Of a stretch of DNA of 18,562 nt, positions 1 through 5,928 are shown one piece after another. Origin of the DNA: an uncultured Bacilli bacterium (lineage in GTDB: Bacteria; Bacillota_I; Bacilli_A; RF39; UBA660); contig CAKONT010000005.1 in NCBI GenBank assembly GCA_934097255.1, positions 1 to 18,562 of the forward strand, in the 5' to 3' direction. Within the stretch, counting starts at the first letter, position 1. Every line of letters starts with the position of its first letter. The translations under genes and the position numbers were made by a program. The notes under the pieces are model-generated. The model saw only the letters and a program-made list of their open reading frames with translations. It made no database searches and had not been told where the DNA came from.

Positions 1-308
1 GCTTCTTTATAATTAGACTTTCTGCATTGGAAAAAATTAATTATTTTGATGAAAATTTATTTTTGTATTATGAAGAAAATACAATATTTTATAGATTAAA
101 GAAATTTAATTATAAGGTTTATATAGATAGAGATGTAACTATTGTACATAATCACTCGATTACTATAAACAAAAATATTAATTATAAAGATAAGCTAAAA
201 ATATTAAAGAAAAGTCAGGAATATTATTATTCAAAAGTTCTTAAAACTAATAAATTTATGTTATTTTTACTTAAATTATCAAATAAAATAGTATTGTTAT
301 TAAAATAA
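1..308 (+). CDS. GT2 family glycosyltransferase, C-terminal end (5' partial)
   Basis: The frame is open from the first base of the window (codons begin at base 3), so the start lies upstream. About 101 residues remain. They begin FFIIRLSALEKI, followed by FDENLFLYYEE, a basic stretch, then a his-rich VHNHS. This is the usual end of a rhamnosyltransferase-like GT2 domain: acceptor-side aromatic/acidic segment, then the conserved his-containing beta strand. A TTG at 27 could be mistaken for a start, but the homologous sequence continues upstream of it. The last 40 residues are a basic, hydrophobic tail that may contact the membrane. The gene ends just before a hairpin, so it closes an upstream operon. 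Its role is inferred to be transfer of a sugar onto the lipid-linked polysaccharide at the inner membrane face. Donor and acceptor cannot be told. Confidence 0.8.
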   Translation, partial: FFIIRLSALEKINYFDENLFLYYEENTIFYRLKKFNYKVYIDRDVTIVHNHSITINKNINYKDKLKILKKSQEYYYSKVLKTNKFMLFLLKLSNKIVLLLK

Positions 309-340
309 GTCGGCAAAATATTTGACAAATGCCGACTTTT
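307..340 (+). terminator. Rho-independent terminator of the upstream operon (dyad overlaps next promoter)
   Basis: Arms 308-315 (AGTCGGCA) and 330-337 (TGCCGACT) are perfect inverted repeats, extended by an A-T pair at 307/338. The loop is about 14 nt and T338-T340 follows. It begins inside the stop codon of the upstream glycosyltransferase. The T-run is short and the loop large for a classic terminator, and the loop and right arm contain promoter elements. The dyad may therefore serve as an operator as well as, or instead of, a terminator. Confidence 0.6.
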
Positions 341-350
341 AATATATAAT
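322..350 (+). promoter_or_regulatory. Consensus sigma-A promoter for the AbiEi-like/rml operon
   Basis: A perfect -35 TTGACA (322-327) is separated by exactly 17 bp from a perfect -10 TATAAT (345-350). Transcription should start near 357, leaving only about a dozen bases before the TTG start at 370. The -35 lies in the loop of the dyad at 307-338, and the dyad's right arm fills part of the spacer. A protein bound to the dyad would block polymerase. This looks like a strong promoter that probably needs repression. Confidence 0.8.
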
Positions 351-357
351 TATGTTC

Positions 358-372
358 AGGTGATGAAAATTG
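358..372 (+). promoter_or_regulatory. Ribosome binding site and TTG start of the first rml-operon frame
   Basis: AGGTGAT at 358-364 matches the anti-SD end of 16S rRNA and sits 5 nt before TTG at 370. An ATG at 363 overlaps this SD but is in another frame and soon hits a stop. The TTG therefore decides the start. The same AGGTGAT plus TTG arrangement opens the ABC transporter operon at 4402-4415. Confidence 0.65.
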
Positions 373-1845
373 ATATTAAATCACAAAGAGTTATTAGAAA
401 AATATAAATCTGATATAGTAATTAAAAACTTAATTACTGAACAAAAACTATTTAAAATTGACAAAAGTTTATACTCTACAGAAAAAAAATATTCAAATTT
501 AGAATTTATTTTAAAAAAGTATAATAATTTTATATTTACTATGGAAACAGCTTTATACCTGTATGGCTTTAAAGGAATTAAATTAAATAATTATTCAATT
601 GCCACGAAAAGAAAAGCAAAAGTAATTAAAAACGAATTAATTAAACAGTATTTTATACCTGATGATTTATATGAAATCGGGTTAACACGCATTAACTATA
701 TTGGTTATGAAGTAAAACTTTATGATAAAGAGAGATTATTATTAGAAATAATCAAAAATAAAGATAAAATGGATAATGATTTATATGAAAATATAATGAG
801 AGAATATCGAAATAATATAACAAATATTTCTATCTCAAAGATATATGATTATATAAAATATTATAAAAAAAGTAATACTATCTTAAATGAATTTGAAAAA
901 GAATTTATTAGAGATAATAAATATAAGGAGGTTAAAATGAAAGGAATAGTATTAGCTGGAGGAAGTGGAACAAGACTTTATCCGATTACAGAAGGAGTTA
1001 GTAAACAATTATTACCGATATATGATAAACCAATGATTTTTTATCCAATATCAGTACTTATGCTTGCAGGTATTAAAGATATTTTAATAATTACTACAGC
1101 ACAAGATCAACCGGCATTTAAAAATTTATTAAAGGATGGTTCTCAATTTGGTGTAAATTTTGAATATATAATTCAACCATCACCAGATGGACTTGCCCAA
1201 GCATTTATTTTAGGAGAAAAATTTGTTGGCGATAATCCAAGTGCTCTTATTTTAGGAGACAATTTATTTTATGGTAATGGATTTGTTAAAATGCTTGAAA
1301 ATGCAGTTAAAAATGCTGATTTAGGATATGCCACAAACTTTGGTATAGAGGTGCCAGATCCTGAAAGATTTGGAATTATGGAAGTGGAAAATAAAGATGG
1401 TGAGGTTTATATCAAAAGTGTTGAGGAAAAACCTGAACATCCAAAATCAAATTATGCTATAACTGGTTTATATTTCTATCCAAAAGGAGTTTGTGATAAA
1501 GCTAAAAATGTTAAGCCATCAAAAAGAGGTGAATTAGAAATTACCTCAATTAACGATATGTATTTACAAGAGGGTAAGTTAAAAGGTGAATTATTAGGTG
1601 GCGGATTTAACTGGTTTGATACTGGTACATTTGATAGTTTATATGATGCTATATCTGCGATTAAAGCTTCAGAACAAAATCGTGGTAAAATAATTGCTTG
1701 CCTAGAACAAATTGCATATAACAATGGTTGGATTACTTTAGAGCAGTTAAGTGAAAGAGCTAATCTTTTAAGAAAAAATTCATATGGAGAATTTTTAGGA
1801 AACCTTGTTAAAACTGAAGAAATGAAAAGAGTGTTAAAAAAATAA
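370..1845 (+). CDS. AbiEi-like antitoxin domain in frame with RmlA (possible fusion)
   Basis: The open frame encodes 491 aa from TTG 370. Residues 190-491 are a full RmlA. Residues 1-189 do not belong to RmlA and resemble AbiEi-family (type IV) antitoxins. A short helical N-terminal part is followed by the diagnostic segment FTMETALYLYGF (about residues 57-68), then IKQYFIPDDLYEIG, then YDKERLLLEII (about 118-128), the counterpart of the usual Y-D-x-E-R signature. A full antitoxin of this family is about 190-200 aa, so the segment is essentially complete, although its winged-helix part looks short. No stop separates it from RmlA, yet a strong SD and ATG lie at the junction (925-939). Two products are possible: a real fusion read from 370, or an antitoxin-like leader whose stop was lost plus free RmlA from 937. 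No AbiEii toxin gene is present. In known AbiE systems AbiEi also represses its own promoter, so a regulatory role on the promoter at 322-350 is conceivable. That is inference. Confidence 0.7.
   Translation: MILNHKELLEKYKSDIVIKNLITEQKLFKIDKSLYSTEKKYSNLEFILKKYNNFIFTMETALYLYGFKGIKLNNYSIATKRKAKVIKNELIKQYFIPDDLYEIGLTRINYIGYEVKLYDKERLLLEIIKNKDKMDNDLYENIMREYRNNITNISISKIYDYIKYYKKSNTILNEFEKEFIRDNKYKEVKMKGIVLAGGSGTRLYPITEGVSKQLLPIYDKPMIFYPISVLMLAGIKDILIITTAQDQPAFKNLLKDGSQFGVNFEYIIQPSPDGLAQAFILGEKFVGDNPSALILGDNLFYGNGFVKMLENAVKNADLGYATNFGIEVPDPERFGIMEVENKDGEVYIKSVEEKPEHPKSNYAITGLYFYPKGVCDKAKNVKPSKRGELEITSINDMYLQEGKLKGELLGGGFNWFDTGTFDSLYDAISAIKASEQNRGKIIACLEQIAYNNGWITLEQLSERANLLRKNSYGEFLGNLVKTEEMKRVLKK
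925..939 (+). promoter_or_regulatory. rmlA: Internal SD and ATG for free RmlA
   Basis: A near-complete Shine-Dalgarno, AAGGAGG (925-931), stands 5 nt before ATG 937, inside an uninterrupted reading frame. It is stronger than the site at 358-364. This implies that RmlA is, or recently was, translated independently of the AbiEi-like segment. Confidence 0.8.
937..1845 (+). CDS. rmlA: Glucose-1-phosphate thymidylyltransferase RmlA
   Basis: RmlA catalyses the first step of dTDP-L-rhamnose synthesis: dTTP plus glucose-1-phosphate to dTDP-glucose, in the cytoplasm. Starting at ATG 937 gives 302 aa, the normal length for RmlA. Visible motifs are the nucleotide-binding GGSGTRLYP (residues 8-16) with K23, the metal-binding aspartate D108 in LGDNLFYG, EEKP (163-166) for sugar contact, GELEIT (198-203) and WFDTGT (226-231). 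All expected catalytic positions appear intact. The frame also continues upstream to TTG 370 through an AbiEi-like domain; this entry gives the conventional start, supported by the SD at 925-931. The stop TAA shares its last A with the ATG of the next gene, indicating translational coupling. The family assignment is certain. Which start is used is not. Confidence 0.95.
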   Translation: MKGIVLAGGSGTRLYPITEGVSKQLLPIYDKPMIFYPISVLMLAGIKDILIITTAQDQPAFKNLLKDGSQFGVNFEYIIQPSPDGLAQAFILGEKFVGDNPSALILGDNLFYGNGFVKMLENAVKNADLGYATNFGIEVPDPERFGIMEVENKDGEVYIKSVEEKPEHPKSNYAITGLYFYPKGVCDKAKNVKPSKRGELEITSINDMYLQEGKLKGELLGGGFNWFDTGTFDSLYDAISAIKASEQNRGKIIACLEQIAYNNGWITLEQLSERANLLRKNSYGEFLGNLVKTEEMKRVLKK

Positions 1846-3287
1846 TGAAAAAAATAGAAACAAATTTAAAAGATTGTTATATTTTAGAACCGGATAAATT
1901 TGGCGATGACAGAGGTTATTATTCACCATTCTTTGCAGAAAAAGATTATGTTGAAAATGGACTTCATTCTATAAAAGGTATTGTTCAAGGAGCAAGAAGC
2001 AAAAGTGGAAAAGGAATTGTAAGAGGGCTTCATTTTCAAAAAGATCCTTATTGTCAATCTAAAATTGTTGAGTGTTTAAATGGTGCAGTCCTTGATGTTG
2101 TCGTAGACCTTCGTAAAGACTCTCCAACTTATATGAAATGGACTAGTGTTGAACTTACTCCAGAAAACGGTAGACAACTTTTAATACCAAGAGGATTTGC
2201 TCATGGATTTGTAAGTTTAAAAGATAACTCATTATTTCAATATTTAGTAGATAATGATTACAAACCTAGTCACGAAGATGGTGTACTTTGGTGTGATCCT
2301 AAAATAAATGTTGATTGGAATTTGAAAAAATATGGTATTGAAAATCCTCTTTTATCTGAAAAAGATAAAAATAGATTACCACTTTCTGATAATACACCTG
2401 ATTTTTATACTAAAAAAAGATATTTAGTAACAGGTGCATCTGGTCAACTAGGATATGACGTTATAAAAGAATTAAATAAAAGGGGTATTTATGATATTCT
2501 TGCATTATCAAGTAGTGATTTAGATATAACTGATCGAAGACTTACAAAGAAAATCATTGAGGAGTATGCACCAGAGGTAATATTCCATTGTGCTGCTTAT
2601 ACAAATGTTGATAAAGCTGAAGATGATAAGGAAATGGCTATGAAGGTCAATGCTGAAGGAACTAAAAATATTACTGATGCTGCAAGACTTGTTAATGCAA
2701 AACTTATATATGTATCCACTGATTATGTATTTGATGGTAAAAAAGATGGTATATATGAAGTAAATGATCAAATTAATCCACAAAATGTTTATGGACTCTC
2801 TAAAGCCTTAGGAGAAAAAATAGTTAGTTCATATGAAAAAGGTTTTATAGTAAGAACTTCTTGGGTATTTGGTATAAATGGTAAAAATTTTGTGAAAACT
2901 ATGTTAAAACTTGCAGAAAATCATAGTCAGTTAAATGTTGTTTCAGATCAAATAGGAAGTCCAACATATACTGTCGATTTAGCAAAATTATTAGTTGATA
3001 TGTCATTGACTGATAAATACGGAATATACCATGCAAATAATGAGGGATTTACTTCATGGGCAGATTTTGCAGAATATATATTTAAATCAAATAATTTAGA
3101 TATTAAAGTAAATCATGTAACAACTAAAGAATATGGTCAAAGTAAAGCACAAAGACCAAAAAATTCAAGATTAAGTAAGAAGTGTTTAATAGAAAATGGA
3201 TTTAACACTTTACCAACATGGCAAGATGCAATAGATAGATATAATATAGAATTAAATGAATCATTAGAGAAAGGAAAAAATAGGTGA
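1845..3287 (+). CDS. rmlCD: Bifunctional dTDP-4-dehydrorhamnose 3,5-epimerase/reductase (RmlC-RmlD fusion)
   Basis: This 480-aa protein joins two pathway enzymes. Residues 1 to about 183 are RmlC, which epimerises dTDP-4-keto-6-deoxyglucose at C3 and C5. It has GLHFQ with the catalytic base H63, K73, H120 in RGFAHGF and Y133. Residues from about 190 to 480 are RmlD, an NAD(P)H-dependent short-chain reductase that yields dTDP-L-rhamnose. It has the Rossmann motif TGASGQLG (196-203), STDYVFDG (291-298) and the catalytic Y316xxxK320. The linker (184-191) is short and there is no frame break. The two reactions are consecutive, so fusion could help pass the unstable keto intermediate. Such fusions occur in several Firmicutes (recalled, not checked). 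The start overlaps the rmlA stop by one base. The TGA stop lies inside the SD of rmlB. Confidence 0.95.
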   Translation: MKKIETNLKDCYILEPDKFGDDRGYYSPFFAEKDYVENGLHSIKGIVQGARSKSGKGIVRGLHFQKDPYCQSKIVECLNGAVLDVVVDLRKDSPTYMKWTSVELTPENGRQLLIPRGFAHGFVSLKDNSLFQYLVDNDYKPSHEDGVLWCDPKINVDWNLKKYGIENPLLSEKDKNRLPLSDNTPDFYTKKRYLVTGASGQLGYDVIKELNKRGIYDILALSSSDLDITDRRLTKKIIEEYAPEVIFHCAAYTNVDKAEDDKEMAMKVNAEGTKNITDAARLVNAKLIYVSTDYVFDGKKDGIYEVNDQINPQNVYGLSKALGEKIVSSYEKGFIVRTSWVFGINGKNFVKTMLKLAENHSQLNVVSDQIGSPTYTVDLAKLLVDMSLTDKYGIYHANNEGFTSWADFAEYIFKSNNLDIKVNHVTTKEYGQSKAQRPKNSRLSKKCLIENGFNTLPTWQDAIDRYNIELNESLEKGKNR

Positions 3288-3291
3288 TTTT

Positions 3292-4308
3292 ATGAAAATT
3301 TTAGTAACTGGAGGAGCAGGATTTATAGGAAGTAATTTCTTACATTATGAAACAAGTGCATATCCAAATGACAAATTTGTATGTTTAGATGCATTAACTT
3401 ATGCAGGAAATTATAATAATATTAAGTCTTTAGAGGAAAAAGAGAATTTTGAGTTTATAAAAGGGGATATTACAGATAGAGAATTTGTTGATAAACTATT
3501 TGAAAAAGAAAACTTTGATTTAGTTATTAACTTTGCTGCAGAAAGTCATGTTGATAATTCAATTAAAAATCCTGGAGTATTTATTCAAACTAATATTGCA
3601 GGTACTCAAGTTTTAATGGACGCTGCAAGAAAATATGGAAATATAAGATATCATCAAGTATCTACTGATGAAGTTTATGGTGATTTACCACTTGATAGAC
3701 CTGATTTAAAATTTACTGAGGAAACACCAATTCATACTTCAAGTCCTTATTCATCAAGTAAAGCTGGAGCAGACCTTTTAGTAATGGCTTATTATAGAAC
3801 ATTTGGGCTTCCTGTAACTATATCAAGATGTTCAAATAACTATGGTCCATATCAATTTCCAGAGAAACTTATTCCAGTAGTTATTTCCAGAGCATTAAAT
3901 GATGAAACTATACCTGTTTATGGAAAAGGTGAAAATATAAGAGACTGGATTCATGTACACGATCATAATGTTGGGGTTGATATGATTGTAAGACATGGAA
4001 AAGTTGGTGAAGATTATAATTTAGGTGGACATTCAGAAAGAACTAATTTAGAACTTGTTAAAATTATTTTAAAACAATTAAATAAACCTGAAGATTTAAT
4101 TAGATTTGTTACTGACAGACCAGGTCACGATTTAAGATATGCAATTGATTCAAGTAAAGTTGAAAGAGAACTTGGATGGAATAGAACATATACTTTCGAA
4201 GAGGGTATTAAAGAAACTATCGATTGGTATGTTAATAATCAAGATTGGATTAATGATATTAAATCTGGCGAATACAAAGAAAGTTATCAAAGAAGTTTAA
4301 AAAAATAG
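3292..4308 (+). CDS. rmlB: dTDP-glucose 4,6-dehydratase RmlB
   Basis: RmlB converts dTDP-glucose to dTDP-4-keto-6-deoxyglucose with bound NAD+. The 338-aa length is typical. Motifs seen: the N-terminal Rossmann TGGAGFIG (6-13); STDEVYG (124-130), carrying the catalytic Thr125-Asp126-Glu127; YSSSK, giving Y153 and K157; then SNNYGPYQFPEKLIP and RPGHDLRYAID in the sugar-nucleotide region. SD AGGTGAT (3282-3288) overlaps the upstream TGA, and ATG follows after 3 nt, so translation is coupled. It completes the four-enzyme set and is the last gene before a terminator. Its product is also the branch point from which a DegT-type aminotransferase (start 17672) could make an amino sugar. Confidence 0.96.
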   Translation: MKILVTGGAGFIGSNFLHYETSAYPNDKFVCLDALTYAGNYNNIKSLEEKENFEFIKGDITDREFVDKLFEKENFDLVINFAAESHVDNSIKNPGVFIQTNIAGTQVLMDAARKYGNIRYHQVSTDEVYGDLPLDRPDLKFTEETPIHTSSPYSSSKAGADLLVMAYYRTFGLPVTISRCSNNYGPYQFPEKLIPVVISRALNDETIPVYGKGENIRDWIHVHDHNVGVDMIVRHGKVGEDYNLGGHSERTNLELVKIILKQLNKPEDLIRFVTDRPGHDLRYAIDSSKVERELGWNRTYTFEEGIKETIDWYVNNQDWINDIKSGEYKESYQRSLKK

Positions 4309-4310
4309 TT

Positions 4311-4338
4311 AAAAGTCACTAGAAATAGTGATTTTTTT
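4311..4338 (+). terminator. Rho-independent terminator after the rml operon
   Basis: A perfect 6-bp stem TCACTA (4316-4321) and TAGTGA (4326-4331) encloses a GAAA tetraloop and is followed by seven Ts (4332-4338). A-rich flanks pair with the T-run. It starts two bases after the rmlB stop. Confidence 0.85.
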
Positions 4339-4348
4339 CAAGTAAGAT

Positions 4349-4378
4349 TTTACATTATATATTGTGTCATGGTATAAT
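4349..4378 (+). promoter_or_regulatory. Sigma-A promoter of the ABC transporter/glycosyltransferase operon
   Basis: A -35 TTTACA (4349-4354, 5 of 6 matches) and a perfect -10 TATAAT (4373-4378) are spaced by 18 bp. It lies just after the rml terminator. The expected transcript start is near 4385, so any coding start upstream of that, such as TTG 4362, is excluded. Confidence 0.7.
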
Positions 4379-4412
4379 AAACTCAGAGTTTAAAAAGAAA
4401 AAGGTGATAAAA

Positions 4413-5147
4413 TTGAATAATGAAATTGCAATTGAAGTAAAAAACGTTCAAAAGGACTTTAAACTTTACTCAGACAAACCAAATACATTAAAGGAAAGGC
4501 TTGTAAGAGGGTGGAAAAATAAAACTGAAGTAAGAACGGTTTTAAAAGATATTAATTTAACTATAAAAAAAGGCGAAACTGTTGCTTTGATTGGTATTAA
4601 TGGTTCAGGTAAATCAACATTATTAAAATTAATGACAAAAATAATTTATCCAAATAAAGGAACTGTTAAAACTTATGGAAAACTTACAAGTTTACTAGAA
4701 CTTGGTGCAGGTTTTCATCCCGATTTTACTGGAAGAGAAAATATTTATTTTAATGCATCAATATTTGGTTTAACTAAAAAGGAAATTGATTCAAGACTCG
4801 AGGATATTATAAATTTCTCAGAACTAGGGGAACTTATAGATTCTCCAGTAAGAACATATTCTTCAGGGCAATATATGAGACTTGCTTTTTCTGTGGCCAT
4901 AAATGTTGATGCAGAAATATTACTAATTGACGAGATACTTGCTGTAGGTGATCAACATTTCCAAGATAAATGTTTTAAGAAACTTGAGGAATTATCAAAA
5001 TCAGATAAAACAATTGTTATAGTTTCACATAGTTTAGATTCAATTAGACGTTTATGTAATAGAGCTGTATGGATTAATGAAGGTAAGATAGCTATGGATG
5101 ATAAATGTGATAAAGTTGTTGATGCATATTTAAAGGAGTGTAAATAA
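4413..5147 (+). CDS. Polysaccharide ABC transporter, ATP-binding subunit (Wzt/TagH/RgpD-like)
   Basis: This ATPase powers export of a lipid-linked polysaccharide together with the permease encoded next. I place the start at TTG 4413, giving 244 aa, because AGGTGAT (4402-4408) lies 4 nt upstream. The longer in-frame start at 4362 falls before the predicted transcript start and overlaps the promoter. Motifs: Walker A GINGSGKST (61-69), the LELGAGFHPDFTGREN block typical of Wzt/TagH (95-110), signature YSSGQ (149-153), Walker B ILLIDE (169-174) and the switch histidine H206 in SHS. The protein ends soon after the nucleotide-binding domain. It therefore lacks the C-terminal carbohydrate-binding domain of O9a-type Wzt, and chain-end recognition is probably not done by this subunit. 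The TAA stop overlaps the permease ATG by one base. Confidence 0.93.
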   Translation: MNNEIAIEVKNVQKDFKLYSDKPNTLKERLVRGWKNKTEVRTVLKDINLTIKKGETVALIGINGSGKSTLLKLMTKIIYPNKGTVKTYGKLTSLLELGAGFHPDFTGRENIYFNASIFGLTKKEIDSRLEDIINFSELGELIDSPVRTYSSGQYMRLAFSVAINVDAEILLIDEILAVGDQHFQDKCFKKLEELSKSDKTIVIVSHSLDSIRRLCNRAVWINEGKIAMDDKCDKVVDAYLKECK

Positions 5148-5923
5148 TGAAAGTATTTAAAGAATTATATAATTATAGAGAACTTCTTAAAACTAATGTA
5201 AAAAAAGAAATAAGAGGAAAGTATAAAGGCTCTTTTTTAGGTGTACTTTGGTCATTTATAAATCCATTATTAACAGTTCTTATTTATGTTCTAATTTTTC
5301 CATATATAATGAAAACTCAAACTGATAATTATTTAATATTTTTAATATGTGGCGTTATACCTTGGAATTTTTTTACAACTGTAATAACTCAAGGAACAAC
5401 TTGCATTATTCAAAATGGTAATTTAATAAAAAAAGTGTATTTTCCTAGAGAAATATTGCCTTTGTCTGTAGTAACTAGTGGTTTAATAAATTTTTCAATT
5501 TCTTGTATAATTATTTTAATATTTGTTTTATTTAGTGGATTAGGATTGTCATGGCATTTAGTTTTTTTACCTTTTATTGTACTAATTCAATATATTATAT
5601 CTTTGACATTTATTTTTCTATTATCAGCAATAAACGTTTATGTAAAAGATGTTGAATATATAGTTAACTTTTGCTTAAGTATGGCATTTTATGCTACACC
5701 TATTTTATATTCAGTAGAAATGTTTGATGGTTCACCATTTTCGTTTATATTTAAAATTAATCCATTGGCACATATTATAGCCGCTTATAGGGATGTGTTC
5801 TATATTCATCAAATACCTAATTTGAAAAATTTGGGAATTCTATTGGTGGTTGGAATTATTTTATTAATCATTTGTTATAATATTTTTAAAAAACTAGAAA
5901 AGAGATTTGCAGAGGAGATTTAA
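5147..5923 (+). CDS. Polysaccharide ABC transporter permease (Wzm/TagG/RgpC-like)
   Basis: This ABC-2 family integral membrane protein of 258 aa forms the channel for the ATPase encoded upstream. It opens with the cytoplasmic amphipathic gate region KEIRGKYKGSFLGVLW (about 20-35), characteristic of Wzm/TagG proteins. About six hydrophobic spans follow. The late loop AYRDVFY, preceded by FKINPLAHI, is another family hallmark. The start is ATG 5147, inside the ATPase stop, with SD AAGGAG just upstream, so equal translation of the two subunits is expected. In this setting the substrate is inferred to be an undecaprenyl-diphosphate-linked, rhamnose-containing polymer finished in the cytoplasm. 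Confidence 0.93.
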   Translation: MKVFKELYNYRELLKTNVKKEIRGKYKGSFLGVLWSFINPLLTVLIYVLIFPYIMKTQTDNYLIFLICGVIPWNFFTTVITQGTTCIIQNGNLIKKVYFPREILPLSVVTSGLINFSISCIIILIFVLFSGLGLSWHLVFLPFIVLIQYIISLTFIFLLSAINVYVKDVEYIVNFCLSMAFYATPILYSVEMFDGSPFSFIFKINPLAHIIAAYRDVFYIHQIPNLKNLGILLVVGIILLIICYNIFKKLEKRFAEEI

Positions 5924-5928
5924 TTATT

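Noticed and set aside
1476..1724. Reverse-strand open frame of 82 codons
   Set aside because: It lies wholly inside the conserved rmlA coding sequence on the other strand and has no SD or family-like sequence.
370..1845. Presence of a complete AbiE toxin-antitoxin pair
   Set aside because: No AbiEii nucleotidyltransferase-toxin gene is seen on either strand. RmlA is also a nucleotidyltransferase but of an unrelated fold with all sugar-pathway motifs, so it should not be called the toxin.
2520..2783. Reverse-strand open frame of 87 codons
   Set aside because: Antisense to the RmlD domain. Its hydrophobic Ile/Ser-rich translation is what AT-rich coding DNA gives when read backwards.
4362..4412. 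Longer N-terminus for the ABC ATPase (TTG 4362)
   Set aside because: It overlaps the -10 box at 4373-4378, lies before the predicted transcript start and has no SD. TTG 4413 has AGGTGAT at good spacing.
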